Shown piece by piece: positions 1-8,259 of a DNA stretch of 64,000 nt. The notes below the pieces were generated by a model. That model saw only the letters and a program-made list of their open reading frames with translations, searched no databases and had not been told where the DNA came from. This DNA is from JBHJHP01 sp042219855 (lineage in GTDB: Bacteria > Bacteroidota > Bacteroidia > Bacteroidales > UBA5342). A program made the translations under genes and the position numbers. Positions within the stretch are counted from its first letter, which is position 1; every line of letters starts with the position of its first letter. The stretch spans positions 496,001 through 560,000 of the forward strand of contig NZ_JBHJHP010000003.1 of NCBI RefSeq assembly GCF_042219855.1. The letters run 5' to 3'.

Positions 1-366
1 TTCACTGGCGCTCAGATTGATTAAAAAAGGTTCCATGTGTCTGCCTGACTTATTTCCGGCAAGCGAAAAGAACTCCATCTCTTTTCTGGCGGAGGTGTTG
101 TCATTGGAAAAGCTGATGGATTTGGTATGATCTTCTTTGCGGGATACCACAGGACCAATGCGGTCTTCATCATCAAGAAAGGTACCGAGACGAACACCCA
201 GAACACGGGCAATCTTAATCAGCGGACTTAATGAGGGTAAAATCTCGTCATTTTCAATATGCTCAATCTGTTCAATGGACAAACCGGCTCTTTCTGCCAA
301 ATCTTCAATGCCAAGGCCTTTGATTTTTCTGATCTCGTTAATCTTTTCTCCAACGTTGTTCATCAT
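1..366 (-). CDS. XRE-family HTH regulator with cupin domain (3' end cut off)
   Basis: This is the 5' part (122 codons) of a transcriptional regulator that runs off the left edge of the window. The N-terminus reads MMNNVGEKINEIRKIKGLGI and is followed by a helix-turn-helix (roughly residues 8-62) of the Xre/Cro type, with the usual LAERAGLS and IARVLGV stretches. A linker follows, and then what looks like the start of a cupin-type sensory domain. Regulators of this build (HTH_3 plus cupin_2) normally bind DNA near their own operon and sense a small ligand; the ligand cannot be told from this fragment. Two adjacent ATG codons could serve as start. The gene is divergent from the aminotransferase at 513, with about 146 bp between them. 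Confidence 0.85.
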   Translation of the reverse strand, partial: MMNNVGEKINEIRKIKGLGIEDLAERAGLSIEQIEHIENDEILPSLSPLIKIARVLGVRLGTFLDDEDRIGPVVSRKEDHTKSISFSNDNTSARKEMEFFSLAGNKSGRHMEPFLINLSASE

Positions 367-483
367 GTCAAAATCGTTTTTGTGTTTTTAATGGGGACAC
401 CAAATGTAAATAAAAATCAAATTAAGTCGTTTTCCAATCTCCCGCTAATCTTCTGAAAAGCGGTAATTCAGAATCAATTTATA

Positions 484-491
484 TATCTTTG
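484..491 (+). promoter_or_regulatory. Putative -7 element (TATCTTTG) of the aminotransferase gene
   Basis: TATCTTTG matches the Bacteroidota -7 consensus TAnnTTTG and lies 21 bp before the ATG at 513. No clear TTTG was found at the -33 position. The TTG codon at 489 sits inside this element, so it cannot be the translation start if the promoter is real. Confidence 0.4.
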
Positions 492-512
492 AGTTTTGAT
501 AATTATCCCAGA

Positions 513-1325
513 ATGAGATATACCGGGCATAAAATATTTTTAAATGGTAAGTTAACCGATATTTCCAACGATCTTGATTTTTACATGAGCGGGAGGAATA
601 TTTACGAAGTGATCCGGATTATTGACGGAAAAATACTGTATTGGCAGGATCATCTTAACCGGTTGGAAAATTCACTGCAGACGGAACAGATCACGTTTCA
701 ACTTTCAGATTATGATTTTCCGGAGATGATCGCCATACTGATACATCAGAATATGATCAGGAATATGAACATCCGAATTGATGTTTTTATCACAGATTCT
801 TTGCATGTGCTGGTTGGTTTTATTCCCTCGTTTTATCCTGATGTGGAAACCTACAACACAGGAGTGAAAACTGTAACGCTCAGATCTGTCAGACACGATC
901 CGGCTGTAAAAGCGGTGCATCATGAACTGAGAATTAAAGTAGACAGGCTACTTAAAGATAAAACAGTATTTGAGGTTTTGCTGGTCAATGAGAAAGGACT
1001 TCTGACGGAAGGTAGCCGGACCAATCTTTTCTTTATTAAAGGAAGTGCAGTATTAACCGCAAAAGTTGAGGATGTACTTCCCGGCGTAACCCGAAATAAA
1101 GTGATAAAACTTTGCCGGTCACAGAACATTACAGTAAAGGAGTGTAATATTCGTCTGGATGATATACAGCAGTATGATGCCTGTTTTCTTACCGGAACAT
1201 CTCCAAAGGTCATGCCGGTCAGCTCAGTAGATAATTTCACATTCAAGGTTCAGAACTCTGTTTTATTAAAAATAATGGATGCATACAACCTTTTGATGGA
1301 TAGATCGTTATATAAAGTGGAGTAA
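513..1325 (+). CDS. Aminotransferase class IV (PLP fold type IV)
   Basis: A PLP-dependent enzyme of the branched-chain aminotransferase / 4-amino-4-deoxychorismate lyase / D-amino-acid aminotransferase superfamily, 270 residues from the ATG at 513. The N-terminal stretch IFLNGKLTDIS is the usual first strand. The class IV signature is visible in the C-terminal half: EGSRTNLFF, followed by a hydrophobic strand and LPGVTRNKV, which binds the cofactor phosphate. The N-terminal half holds IYEVIRIIDGKILYWQDHL, where family members form the small domain. Sequence alone does not separate transaminase from ADC lyase. The gene stands alone, since the next gene is 147 bp downstream. An open frame extends upstream to a TTG at 489, but that codon lies in a putative -7 box. 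Confidence 0.85.
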   Translation: MRYTGHKIFLNGKLTDISNDLDFYMSGRNIYEVIRIIDGKILYWQDHLNRLENSLQTEQITFQLSDYDFPEMIAILIHQNMIRNMNIRIDVFITDSLHVLVGFIPSFYPDVETYNTGVKTVTLRSVRHDPAVKAVHHELRIKVDRLLKDKTVFEVLLVNEKGLLTEGSRTNLFFIKGSAVLTAKVEDVLPGVTRNKVIKLCRSQNITVKECNIRLDDIQQYDACFLTGTSPKVMPVSSVDNFTFKVQNSVLLKIMDAYNLLMDRSLYKVE

Positions 1326-1472
1326 TTTTGGCATGGTTGTTGAATTATTTCAGGCGTACAGATTTAAAAGCATCTAATTTAATTGATGACATTGTTGTTT
1401 TAACAAAAAAGATTATTTTAGCGGCTCATAGATAGAAATAACTAAGTGTATAACAATTAAATATAGTTGAAA

Positions 1473-2147
1473 ATGAAAAAGATTGGGGTAATATTAACAT
1501 TTTTGGTCTTTTCGATTGCAATGTTTGCGCAGGATAGTGCAGCAGAACTAAAGAATGCCGGAAATGAAGCGTTGAGAAATAAAAATTATGCGGAAGCTGT
1601 TGCTAAGTATGAAGCCTATTTTGCAACAAACGAAGAAGGTGTAGCTGACGATAACATGACACTGTATAATCTTGCCAACAGTGCTTTGAAAGCTAAAGAT
1701 TTTGCAAAGGCAGAGAAATATTTTAATCAGTGTGTGGCTAAAGATTATAAACCTGATCTTTCGTTGTATTACATTTCAAAGATTTATAGTGAAAAAGGTA
1801 ACGAAGCCAAGGAAATTGAGACACTTGAGAAAGTTTTAACCAATTATCCAAACAGTAAATATTACTCAAAATTCCGCGATTATGTGGCGAAATACTATAA
1901 TATTCAGGCACAGGATCCATATAACAAAGCGAATGAAATAGCAGTAACAGCTGCCGGTAGTGGTGATGCTGGTATCTATCTTTCAAAAATGAAGGATGCC
2001 CTGGTCCTTTGGGATAAAGCTAAAACAGGATTTGAGAAAACACTTGAAATCGATCCGAACAACACAATTGCCAAAAGTGCCATTTCAAATATGAATGATC
2101 AGATTAAGGCTTATGAAACCTATAAGGCAAGTTTGCCAAAAAAATAA
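1473..2147 (+). CDS. Secreted tetratricopeptide-repeat protein
   Basis: A 224-residue protein that starts with a clear Sec signal peptide (MKKIGVILTFLVFSIAMFAQ, cleavage expected after AMFAQ or just before it) and is therefore periplasmic or exported. The mature part is built of helical TPR-like repeats: one at AELKNAGNEALRNKNYAEAV, another around YNLANSALKAKDFAKAEKYF, and further ones with IYSEKGNEAKEIETLEKVL and FEKTLEIDPNNTIAK. No catalytic domain is present. TPR proteins of this size usually act as scaffolds in envelope complexes; the partner is unknown. The ATG at 1473 is preferred over the in-frame TTG six bases upstream. A strong terminator follows directly, so the gene is probably transcribed alone. 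Confidence 0.85.
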   Translation: MKKIGVILTFLVFSIAMFAQDSAAELKNAGNEALRNKNYAEAVAKYEAYFATNEEGVADDNMTLYNLANSALKAKDFAKAEKYFNQCVAKDYKPDLSLYYISKIYSEKGNEAKEIETLEKVLTNYPNSKYYSKFRDYVAKYYNIQAQDPYNKANEIAVTAAGSGDAGIYLSKMKDALVLWDKAKTGFEKTLEIDPNNTIAKSAISNMNDQIKAYETYKASLPKK

Positions 2148-2165
2148 TCAGAAAATACTGGATAT

Positions 2166-2195
2166 AAAAGAGGTGCAGAAATGCACCTCTTTTTT
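2166..2195 (+). terminator. Rho-independent terminator after the TPR gene
   Basis: The arms AAAAGAGGTGCA (2166-2177) and TGCACCTCTTTTTT (2182-2195) enclose the tetraloop GAAA and end in a T run. This GNRA-capped hairpin lies 19 bp past the stop codon. Confidence 0.9.
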
Positions 2196-2206
2196 GTTTA
2201 AATCGT

Positions 2207-2237
2207 TTTCTTAATATTACTGAATATTGTAACTTCG
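2207..2237 (+). promoter_or_regulatory. Putative Bacteroidota promoter of the CLC gene
   Basis: TTTC (2207-2210), a 19-nt spacer and TAACTTCG (2230-2237) resemble the TTTG/TAnnTTTG pair with one mismatch in each box. The ATG lies 21 nt after the -7 element. Confidence 0.45.
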
Positions 2238-2258
2238 CAGCCCAAATCAGAAATCAAA

Positions 2259-4028
2259 ATGGCTAAAGCGTATATCATCAGATCGCTTCAGAATTTTCGC
2301 AGTTTATCCACAGAAAAGAAACTTTACATCATCAGTTTTATTGTCGGATTATTAAGTGGATTGGCTGCATTTATTTTAAAGACTACTGTACATTATACCC
2401 ATCATCTTTTAATTGAAAACTTTTCTTCTGATAAGGGAAACTATATGTTACTGTTGTTTCCAATACTGGGTATAATACTAACGGTGTTCTTCATTAAAGT
2501 TTTCGTAAAGGATAATATTGGTCATGGTGTTTCAAAAATCCTTTACGCTATTTCCAATAAAAAAGGCCGTATTAAGCCACATAATTCCTGGTCATCTATC
2601 ATCGCAAGTACGTTAACAATTGGATTTGGAGGATCTGTAGGAGCAGAGGCCCCGATCGTATTAACAGGTGCTTCCCTTGGATCTAATTTAGGCCGTTTTT
2701 TTAACCTGGATCATAAATCTCTGATCGTATTAATCGGATGTGGTTCAGCCGGCGCCATTGCCGGGATCTTTAAAGCTCCGATGGCCGGCATGGTTTTTAC
2801 GCTTGAGGTACTGATGCTCGATCTGACGATGGCTTCTCTTATTCCGCTACTGATATCAGCTGTAACAGCAGCATCATTTGCCAACTTCCTTATGGGTGAT
2901 GAGGTGTTGTTCAGTTTCGATCTGGTGGACAGTTTTGAGTTATGGACAATTCCATTTTTTATTTTTCTTGGTATATTTTCCGGTTTTATTTCACTCTACT
3001 TTTCACGAGGGGTAATGTTTATAGAATCATGGCTCGGGAAATTTAAATCACAGCAAAAACGTCTGCTTGTAGGAGGCATTATCCTGAGTGTAGTCATTTT
3101 CTTTTTCCCTTCGTTATATGGTGAGGGTTATACCACCATCCGCTCTTTACTTCACGGCGAGAGTGGTGATGTGTTGAATGGCAGTATCTTTCTGGGGATT
3201 GAAGGGAAGTTCTATCTGTTTGCACTGTATCTGTTACTGATAGTAACGTTTAAAGTGGTGGCAACCAGTGTGACTACCGGAGCCGGTGGTGTAGGTGGTA
3301 TTTTTGCTCCATCACTTTTTTTAGGCGGTGTGGCCGGATTTACGTTTGCATTTATCTTTGGCCATTTTGGCATCTTACTACCCGAGAGCAATTTTACCCT
3401 GGTTGGAATGGCAGGTATGATGGCCGGTGTTATGCATGCTCCTTTGACGGCAATATTCCTTATTGCAGAAATAACTGATGGCTACGAGCTTTTTATCCCG
3501 TTGATGATAACCTCGTTGTTTTCGTATATTACCATTAAGTATTTTGAGTCACACAGCATTTATCACAAGCGTCTTGCTCAACGCGGACAGCTTTTAACGC
3601 ATCATAAGGATAAAACGGTGCTAACCTTGATGAAGCTGAACAGTGTGGTTGAAACTGATTTTGAAAAAGCGTATCCTGACTGGACACTTGGGGACCTGAT
3701 TAAAGTTATTTCTTCCTCTAAACGGAATATTTATCCGGTAGTGGATCGCGATCAGAAACTCGTTGGAATTGTATTGCTGGATGATATACGGAACATTATG
3801 TTTCGACCCGAAAAGTATGATGTGTTCAAGGTAAAGAAACTGATGATTGTACCACCTGCTGTCATCAGTATTAATCAGACAATGGAGGAGGTGATGAATA
3901 CCTTTGAAAAAACCGGTGCATGGAATCTGCCGGTGGTGGATGATAATGGTGTATATATGGGATTTGTGTCTAAATCAAAAATCTTTAATGCCTACCGAAA
4001 GGTACTGGTTCACTTTTCCGATGAATAA
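2259..4028 (+). CDS. CLC-family chloride channel/transporter with two C-terminal CBS domains
   Basis: A 589-residue inner-membrane anion channel or transporter. Residues 20-440 form the CLC core, with many hydrophobic segments. Residues about 455-585 form a CBS pair (ends of strands at YPVVDRDQKLVGIV and LPVVDDNGVYMGFV), which in relatives senses adenine nucleotides. The gating glutamate is present in GGSVGAEAP (E130), as are the anion-site loop GAGGVGGIFAPSLFLGG (341-357) and the pore tyrosine (Y435 in SIYHKRLA). The first selectivity loop reads GHGVS in place of GSGIP. The residue matching the internal proton glutamate of E. coli ClC-ec1 (E203) is V184 in FTLEVLM; valine at that place is typical of CLC channels rather than H+/Cl- exchangers. 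The gene is monocistronic, flanked by a promoter and a terminator. Confidence 0.93.
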   Translation: MAKAYIIRSLQNFRSLSTEKKLYIISFIVGLLSGLAAFILKTTVHYTHHLLIENFSSDKGNYMLLLFPILGIILTVFFIKVFVKDNIGHGVSKILYAISNKKGRIKPHNSWSSIIASTLTIGFGGSVGAEAPIVLTGASLGSNLGRFFNLDHKSLIVLIGCGSAGAIAGIFKAPMAGMVFTLEVLMLDLTMASLIPLLISAVTAASFANFLMGDEVLFSFDLVDSFELWTIPFFIFLGIFSGFISLYFSRGVMFIESWLGKFKSQQKRLLVGGIILSVVIFFFPSLYGEGYTTIRSLLHGESGDVLNGSIFLGIEGKFYLFALYLLLIVTFKVVATSVTTGAGGVGGIFAPSLFLGGVAGFTFAFIFGHFGILLPESNFTLVGMAGMMAGVMHAPLTAIFLIAEITDGYELFIPLMITSLFSYITIKYFESHSIYHKRLAQRGQLLTHHKDKTVLTLMKLNSVVETDFEKAYPDWTLGDLIKVISSSKRNIYPVVDRDQKLVGIVLLDDIRNIMFRPEKYDVFKVKKLMIVPPAVISINQTMEEVMNTFEKTGAWNLPVVDDNGVYMGFVSKSKIFNAYRKVLVHFSDE

Positions 4029-4033
4029 AAAAA

Positions 4034-4059
4034 GCTGCACCTCACGATGCAGCCTTTTT
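4034..4059. terminator. Bidirectional terminator between convergent genes
   Basis: GCTGCA (4034-4039) and TGCAGC (4048-4053) are separated by an 8-nt loop, with an A run before and a T run after. It can therefore serve the CLC gene (plus) and the DUF4890-like gene (minus), whose stops flank it. Confidence 0.75.
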
Positions 4060-4081
4060 GAAATATGAAAAAAACCCTTAA

Positions 4082-4537
4082 TTAATTCGTTCTGTTGCCT
4101 CTTTGAGGTCTGTCTCCGTTCGGAGGTCCCTGTCTGTTAAATCTTTGTCTTCTTTCTTCCTGTATCTTGTCGTATTTAGTCTTTTGATCATCCGTTAAAA
4201 GAGCCTTGAATTCTTTGTCATATTCAGTCATCAGTTCACGGAATTTGCCACGTTGAGCCTGCCGCTCTTCCGGCGTGGTTGCCTGGTTGCGCATATCCGT
4301 CATCTTCTTGTCATACTTTTTGTTTAATTCCTTCGCTTTAGTAACCTGATCTTCAGTTAAAGACAGGTCCTTCGTAAGTTGTGTGAGGCGTTGTTCCTGA
4401 CGTTCCGCATATGACATTCTTTGTCTTTGACCCTGCTGACCACCTTGTTGCTGGCCGCCACCATATTGAGCCATCGCTGTTGTTACAGAAAGAGATAACA
4501 TGATCACAGCACTAAAAAATAATGTTAGCTTCTTCAT
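4082..4537 (-). CDS. Periplasmic Spy/DUF4890-like protein
   Basis: A 151-residue exported protein. It begins with a signal peptide (MKKLTLFFSAVIMLSLSVTT, followed by AMAQ), then a low-complexity glycine/glutamine linker (about residues 24-38), then a highly charged helical domain with the LTKDLSLTEDQVTKAKELNK repeat typical of Spy/CpxP-like and DUF4890 proteins (LT-x-E-Q motif). A second half-motif, ALLTDDQKTKYDKIQEER, lies near the end. In relatives these helices bind unfolded proteins or metals in the periplasm; here that is inference. The tail is basic and rich in R, Q, N and P. The ATG at 4537 is chosen because it gives the signal peptide directly. An upstream in-frame extension of 16 codons would bury the signal peptide. 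Confidence 0.8.
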   Translation of the reverse strand: MKKLTLFFSAVIMLSLSVTTAMAQYGGGQQQGGQQGQRQRMSYAERQEQRLTQLTKDLSLTEDQVTKAKELNKKYDKKMTDMRNQATTPEERQAQRGKFRELMTEYDKEFKALLTDDQKTKYDKIQEERRQRFNRQGPPNGDRPQRGNRTN

Positions 4538-4594
4538 TTTTTTTAATTTATTAATTTTACAATGTTTAGACATTAACACCGTCAATTTTATTCC

Positions 4595-5248
4595 ATGGCG
4601 CTTAAAAATAATTTCGAAAAAACAAAAGGAATCATCTGGGACTGGAACGGTACATTACTGAACGATGTTGAATATTCCGTGGATTGTATCAATAAGTTGC
4701 TGAAAAAAAGAGGCATGAGACAGTTGTCGCAGGCGCAGTATAAACAGGTATTTACTTTTCCTGTCAGGGATTACTATGAATCTATAGGATTCGATTTCAA
4801 TAAAGAAAACTGGGAAACGGTAGCCATGGAATTTATGAAGACTTACTGGATGAACATGAACAGCCTTAAGCTTTATGCTGATGCCATCGACGTACTACAG
4901 AACATGAAACGCAACGGTTTAAGGCAGTTTATTGTCTCAGCCATGGAACATGAAAAACTGAATCAGATGGTTCAGGGCTACAGCCTGGGATCTTATTTTG
5001 ATGCGGTTCTGGGAATAAGTGATCATTTTGGTAACGGAAAAGCGCATTTGGGAAGTACTGTGCTTGACCGGAGTGGATTAAAACCAGATGAAGTGGTTTG
5101 GGTCGGAGATTCTTTTCATGATTATGAGGTTGCCGGGTCAATAGGTATACAAACGATATTTGTTTCCAGCGGCCACCAGAGCCGGGATGTGTTAAATGCT
5201 TCCGGTTGTAAGGTATTTGATAGCCTGTCTGATATCAGGTTAATCTGA
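4595..5248 (+). CDS. HAD-superfamily phosphatase (phosphoglycolate phosphatase-like)
   Basis: A 217-residue cytoplasmic HAD hydrolase. Motif I is WDWNGTLLND, with the nucleophilic aspartate in the DxNGT form used by a subset of the family. Motif II is FIVSAMEH, and motif IV is VWVGDSFHDYEVAGSIG, carrying the Mg-binding acidic residues. A helical cap lies between motif I and II (about residues 25-85). It probably dephosphorylates a small phosphorylated metabolite; the substrate is unknown. The gene is divergent from the Spy-like gene and its last 9 bases overlap the 3' end of the convergent radical SAM gene. Confidence 0.85.
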   Translation: MALKNNFEKTKGIIWDWNGTLLNDVEYSVDCINKLLKKRGMRQLSQAQYKQVFTFPVRDYYESIGFDFNKENWETVAMEFMKTYWMNMNSLKLYADAIDVLQNMKRNGLRQFIVSAMEHEKLNQMVQGYSLGSYFDAVLGISDHFGNGKAHLGSTVLDRSGLKPDEVVWVGDSFHDYEVAGSIGIQTIFVSSGHQSRDVLNASGCKVFDSLSDIRLI

Positions 5249-6181
5249 TTCAAAGTACCTGCCCTGCCAGGTATTTCTTTCCTTTAACCGTTTTTCAAGT
5301 TTATGGATGAACTCAAAATTCTTAAGCCCCCACATTCTGTTAACCAGTAGTTCTGTTGGTGATTGACTTATGAAACGTTCAACTACAAATTCAGGGTTCA
5401 GAAGTTCCAGAAAATCAATAGCCAGTTCAATATACTCTTCGGCTGAATAAAACCTGAACCACTCCGGGTGTTCTTTAAACTGAACAGCCATTCTGGTACC
5501 TTTTATAAGTTGCAGTTGGTGGAGTTTAATGGTATGCAACGGTAATTTCGATATACGCGTTGCATGATCCAGAATATCACGATGTGTTTCCCCCGGTAAT
5601 CCAAGGATAAGATGGGCTCCGGTATGTATTCCGGCTTTTGCCGTAAGCGTTACAGCTGTAACGGAAGTATTATAGGAGTGACCGCGGTTAATGAATTCAA
5701 GTGTTTTATCCAGTGTGGATTCAATACCGTATTCAACGGTTATGTAATAGTCTTTCTGAAGGGTGTTAAAGTAATGCAGCAGCTCTTTCGACATACAGTC
5801 AGGCCGGGTACCGATGACCAGACCGATCACTTTGGGATGCCTGAGAGCCTCTTCATATTTGACGGCCAGTTTCTCTAAAGGTTCATAGGTGTTTGTATAG
5901 GCCTGAAAGTAAGCAAGGTATTTTTGAGTCTTGTATTTATGGTCAAAAAAACGGATGCCCTGTTCTATTTGTTCAGTGATCGATCGTTCTTCCGAGCAAT
6001 ATTCCGGATTAAAACTCTGGTTGTTACAGAAGGTACAACCACCGCGTCCAACAGTACCATCCCTGTTGGGACAGGTAAAGCCTGCATTGATGGATATTTT
6101 TTGTACCCGCTCTCCAAAATAGTTTCTGGAAAATGACGGATAATCATTATATCTTCTGTTTCTTTGCTGCTGATTATTCAT
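5240..6181 (-). CDS. TIGR01212/YhcC-family radical SAM protein
   Basis: A 313-residue radical SAM protein of the YhcC/YtqA family. The cluster-binding cysteines sit in the family-specific pattern FTCPNRDGTVGRGGCTFCNN, where the spacing between the first and second cysteine is much longer than the usual CxxxCxxC. Other family blocks seen are YFQAYTNTYEPLEKL, TVEYGIESTLDKTLEFINRG and LGLPGETHRDILDHA. The biochemical role of the family is not settled; a link to tRNA modification or stress has been proposed. The ATG at 6181 (MNNQQQRNRRYNDYPSFSR) fits family N-termini; an ATG 19 codons upstream also exists. The 3' end overlaps the convergent HAD gene by 9 bp. Confidence 0.88.
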   Translation of the reverse strand: MNNQQQRNRRYNDYPSFSRNYFGERVQKISINAGFTCPNRDGTVGRGGCTFCNNQSFNPEYCSEERSITEQIEQGIRFFDHKYKTQKYLAYFQAYTNTYEPLEKLAVKYEEALRHPKVIGLVIGTRPDCMSKELLHYFNTLQKDYYITVEYGIESTLDKTLEFINRGHSYNTSVTAVTLTAKAGIHTGAHLILGLPGETHRDILDHATRISKLPLHTIKLHQLQLIKGTRMAVQFKEHPEWFRFYSAEEYIELAIDFLELLNPEFVVERFISQSPTELLVNRMWGLKNFEFIHKLEKRLKERNTWQGRYFESD

Positions 6182-6270
6182 GCGATGCAATGATACAAAA
6201 AATGTATTTGTCATGCGGTTCTTAACACAAATAAACATGACAACATTTTTCTAAATGTAGCGTATTTGAG

Positions 6271-6278
6271 TATCTTTA
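6271..6278 (+). promoter_or_regulatory. Putative -7 element (TATCTTTA) of the DUF4301 gene
   Basis: TATCTTTA lies 21 bp before the ATG at 6299, with TTTC 19 nt upstream. The alternative TTG start at 6266 precedes this element, which argues for the ATG. Confidence 0.35.
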
Positions 6279-6298
6279 CGACAAAATTGAAGAACCCG

Positions 6299-7798
6299 AT
6301 GTTTACAGATAAGGATTTAGAACAGTTAGCAGATAAAGGCATTGAAAAGGCTGTTGTGGAGGATCAGGTAGAAACCTTTAAACGAGGCATTCCCTTTTTA
6401 AATATCAAAGAACCGGCTACGCCCCAAAATGGTATCGTGGTTTTGGATCAGACTTCTGATAAAATTGAAGAGTGGGAAAAAGCACTTAAGAAAGGTATTT
6501 CAGTGGTTAAGTTTGTTCCGGCTTCCGGAGCAGCTTCCCGGATGTTTAAAGATCTGTTTTATTTTCTGAATAAACAGGAAACCTATCCTGAAAGAGAGTC
6601 TGTAAAGACCTTCTTTAAGAAAGTGGAGGACTTTGCTTTTTTTGAAGATCTGTCCGATTATCTTGAAGATATGGATATTGATGATGGGAATTATTTCAAA
6701 AAAATGGTTTCCCGTTTACTGGATAAAAGTGGAATGGGGTATGGTGTTCTGCCTAAAGGACTGTTAAAGTTTCATAAGTATAAGAATGGTGCCCGTACAG
6801 CATTTGAGGAACATCTGGTAGAAGGTGCGATGTATGCCAGACAAACCAACAGCATGGTGAACCTGCATTTTACAGTTTCTGAAGAGCATATGGTTGCATT
6901 TACCAAGTTGCAGAAAAAAATTCAGTTACAGTATGAAAAAGAATTAGGTGTGAAATTTGATATTTCATATTCTGTGCAGAAACCGTCTACTGATACTGTT
7001 GCAGTAAATATGGATAATACGCCGTTCAGAAACGAAGATAACTCCCTGTTATTCCGTCCCGGAGGTCATGGCGCCTTACTGGAAAACCTGAATGAGCTGG
7101 ATGCAGATGTAATTTATATCAAGAATATTGACAATGTAGTTCCTGATCATTTCAAAGAACCTACCGTAACATACAAAAAGGCCCTGGCCGGCATATTGAT
7201 GGATGTACGGAACAAGGTGTTTACCTATCTGGAAGATCTGAACAAACCTACAGAAGAGTTGATTTCTGAAGTGAGACAATTTATCGAATCTGAGCTTTAT
7301 TTCAGGTTTAATGATAATTTTGAACACCTAGACTTTGATACTAAAGTTCAGGTTTTAAAGCAGAAACTTGATAGACCTATCCGGGTTTGTGGTATGGTTA
7401 AAAACGAAGGAGAACCCGGTGGCGGACCTTACTGGGTAGTCGACAGCGAAGGAAATCAGTCATTACAGATTGCTGAAATGAGCCAGTTGGATGCTGACAA
7501 CGATGATGTCAAAGCTTTAATTTCCGATGCAACGCATTTTAATCCGGTTGATCTGGTTTGTTCGGTGAAAAAAGTGGATGGTACAAAATATGATCTGAGA
7601 CAATTTAAAGATCCGGAGACCGGGTTTATCTCATACAAGTCAAAAGATGGTAAAGATTTGAAGGCTCTTGAATTACCTGGATTATGGAATGGTGCAATGG
7701 CTTACTGGAGTACAATATTTGTGGAAGTACCGGTTGCGACGTTTAATCCGGTTAAAGAGGTAAATGATTTATTGCGAAAAGAGCATCAACCAGCCTGA
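6299..7798 (+). CDS. DUF4301 family protein
   Basis: A 499-residue soluble protein recognised as DUF4301, a family nearly confined to Bacteroidota. Characteristic blocks are FVPASGAASRMFKDL near the N-terminus, where the G-x-x-S-R-M pattern resembles a nucleotide- or sugar-phosphate-binding loop, GYGVLPKGLLKFHKY, FRPGGHGALLENLNELDAD, and VCGMVKNEGEPGGGPYWV. The FRPGGHGALLEN and NLDADVIYIKNIDN-type stretches are reminiscent of UDP-sugar pyrophosphorylases, so a nucleotidyltransferase-like fold is plausible but not shown. No signal peptide is present. The last 13 bp overlap the end of the convergent thioesterase gene. The ATG at 6299 is used because the longer frame starts at a TTG upstream of the putative -7 box. 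Confidence 0.85.
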   Translation: MFTDKDLEQLADKGIEKAVVEDQVETFKRGIPFLNIKEPATPQNGIVVLDQTSDKIEEWEKALKKGISVVKFVPASGAASRMFKDLFYFLNKQETYPERESVKTFFKKVEDFAFFEDLSDYLEDMDIDDGNYFKKMVSRLLDKSGMGYGVLPKGLLKFHKYKNGARTAFEEHLVEGAMYARQTNSMVNLHFTVSEEHMVAFTKLQKKIQLQYEKELGVKFDISYSVQKPSTDTVAVNMDNTPFRNEDNSLLFRPGGHGALLENLNELDADVIYIKNIDNVVPDHFKEPTVTYKKALAGILMDVRNKVFTYLEDLNKPTEELISEVRQFIESELYFRFNDNFEHLDFDTKVQVLKQKLDRPIRVCGMVKNEGEPGGGPYWVVDSEGNQSLQIAEMSQLDADNDDVKALISDATHFNPVDLVCSVKKVDGTKYDLRQFKDPETGFISYKSKDGKDLKALELPGLWNGAMAYWSTIFVEVPVATFNPVKEVNDLLRKEHQPA

Positions 7799-8196
7799 TT
7801 GTCCTGAAGTATCACGTCAATTTTGTCCACTTTGGCCAGCTTTCCGTTAACCATGGCCACGCCGGTTATTGTGGCTTTGATGGCCCGTTTCATATCGGAA
7901 AGACGGTAGATTTCCTGCTGGAAAAGGTATTTTAAACCATCTTTTCTGAAATTCAGGCACGATTTGAATATGTCACCGCTTTTTAGTGGCATTTGGTAGG
8001 CAATTTCAAGGCGGGCAACAACCAGATCTATCCCTTCAGAATGAAGCTGCATAATATCCAGTCCTTTCGTTTTAATAAACTCATGCCTTGTGTGCTCCAT
8101 ATAATTCTGGTAAACAGCATTGTTTACAATGCCTTGAAAGTCACATTCATAATCCCGGACTGCCATATCCAGTTCAAACTGAAATACCTGTTTCAT
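7786..8196 (-). CDS. Acyl-CoA thioesterase, 4HBT/YbgC hotdog family
   Basis: A 136-residue hotdog-fold thioesterase that should hydrolyse acyl-CoA esters. The N-terminal block VRDYECDFQGIVNNAVYQNYMEHTR contains the catalytic aspartate (YECDFQGIVNN) and the helix that wraps the substrate. ARLEIAYQMPLKSGDI follows as the central sheet, then KATITGVAMVNGK. The length fits YbgC-type enzymes (about 130-140 residues). It is 3'-overlapping (13 bp) with DUF4301 and lies 63 bp upstream of the kor terminator, so it is not part of the kor operon. The physiological acyl-CoA is unknown. Confidence 0.85.
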   Translation of the reverse strand: MKQVFQFELDMAVRDYECDFQGIVNNAVYQNYMEHTRHEFIKTKGLDIMQLHSEGIDLVVARLEIAYQMPLKSGDIFKSCLNFRKDGLKYLFQQEIYRLSDMKRAIKATITGVAMVNGKLAKVDKIDVILQDNQAG

Positions 8197-8227
8197 AGGA
8201 ACCTGCGTTTGTATTTTATATGAGATA

Positions 8228-8254
8228 TAAAAAATCCGGCTGTAAGGCCGGATT
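8228..8254 (-). terminator. Terminator of the korDABC operon
   Basis: Arms AATCCGGC (8233-8240) and GCCGGATT (8247-8254) enclose a 6-nt loop. Read on the minus strand the hairpin is followed by a run of T, 6 bp after the korC stop. Confidence 0.85.
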
Positions 8255-8259
8255 ATATG

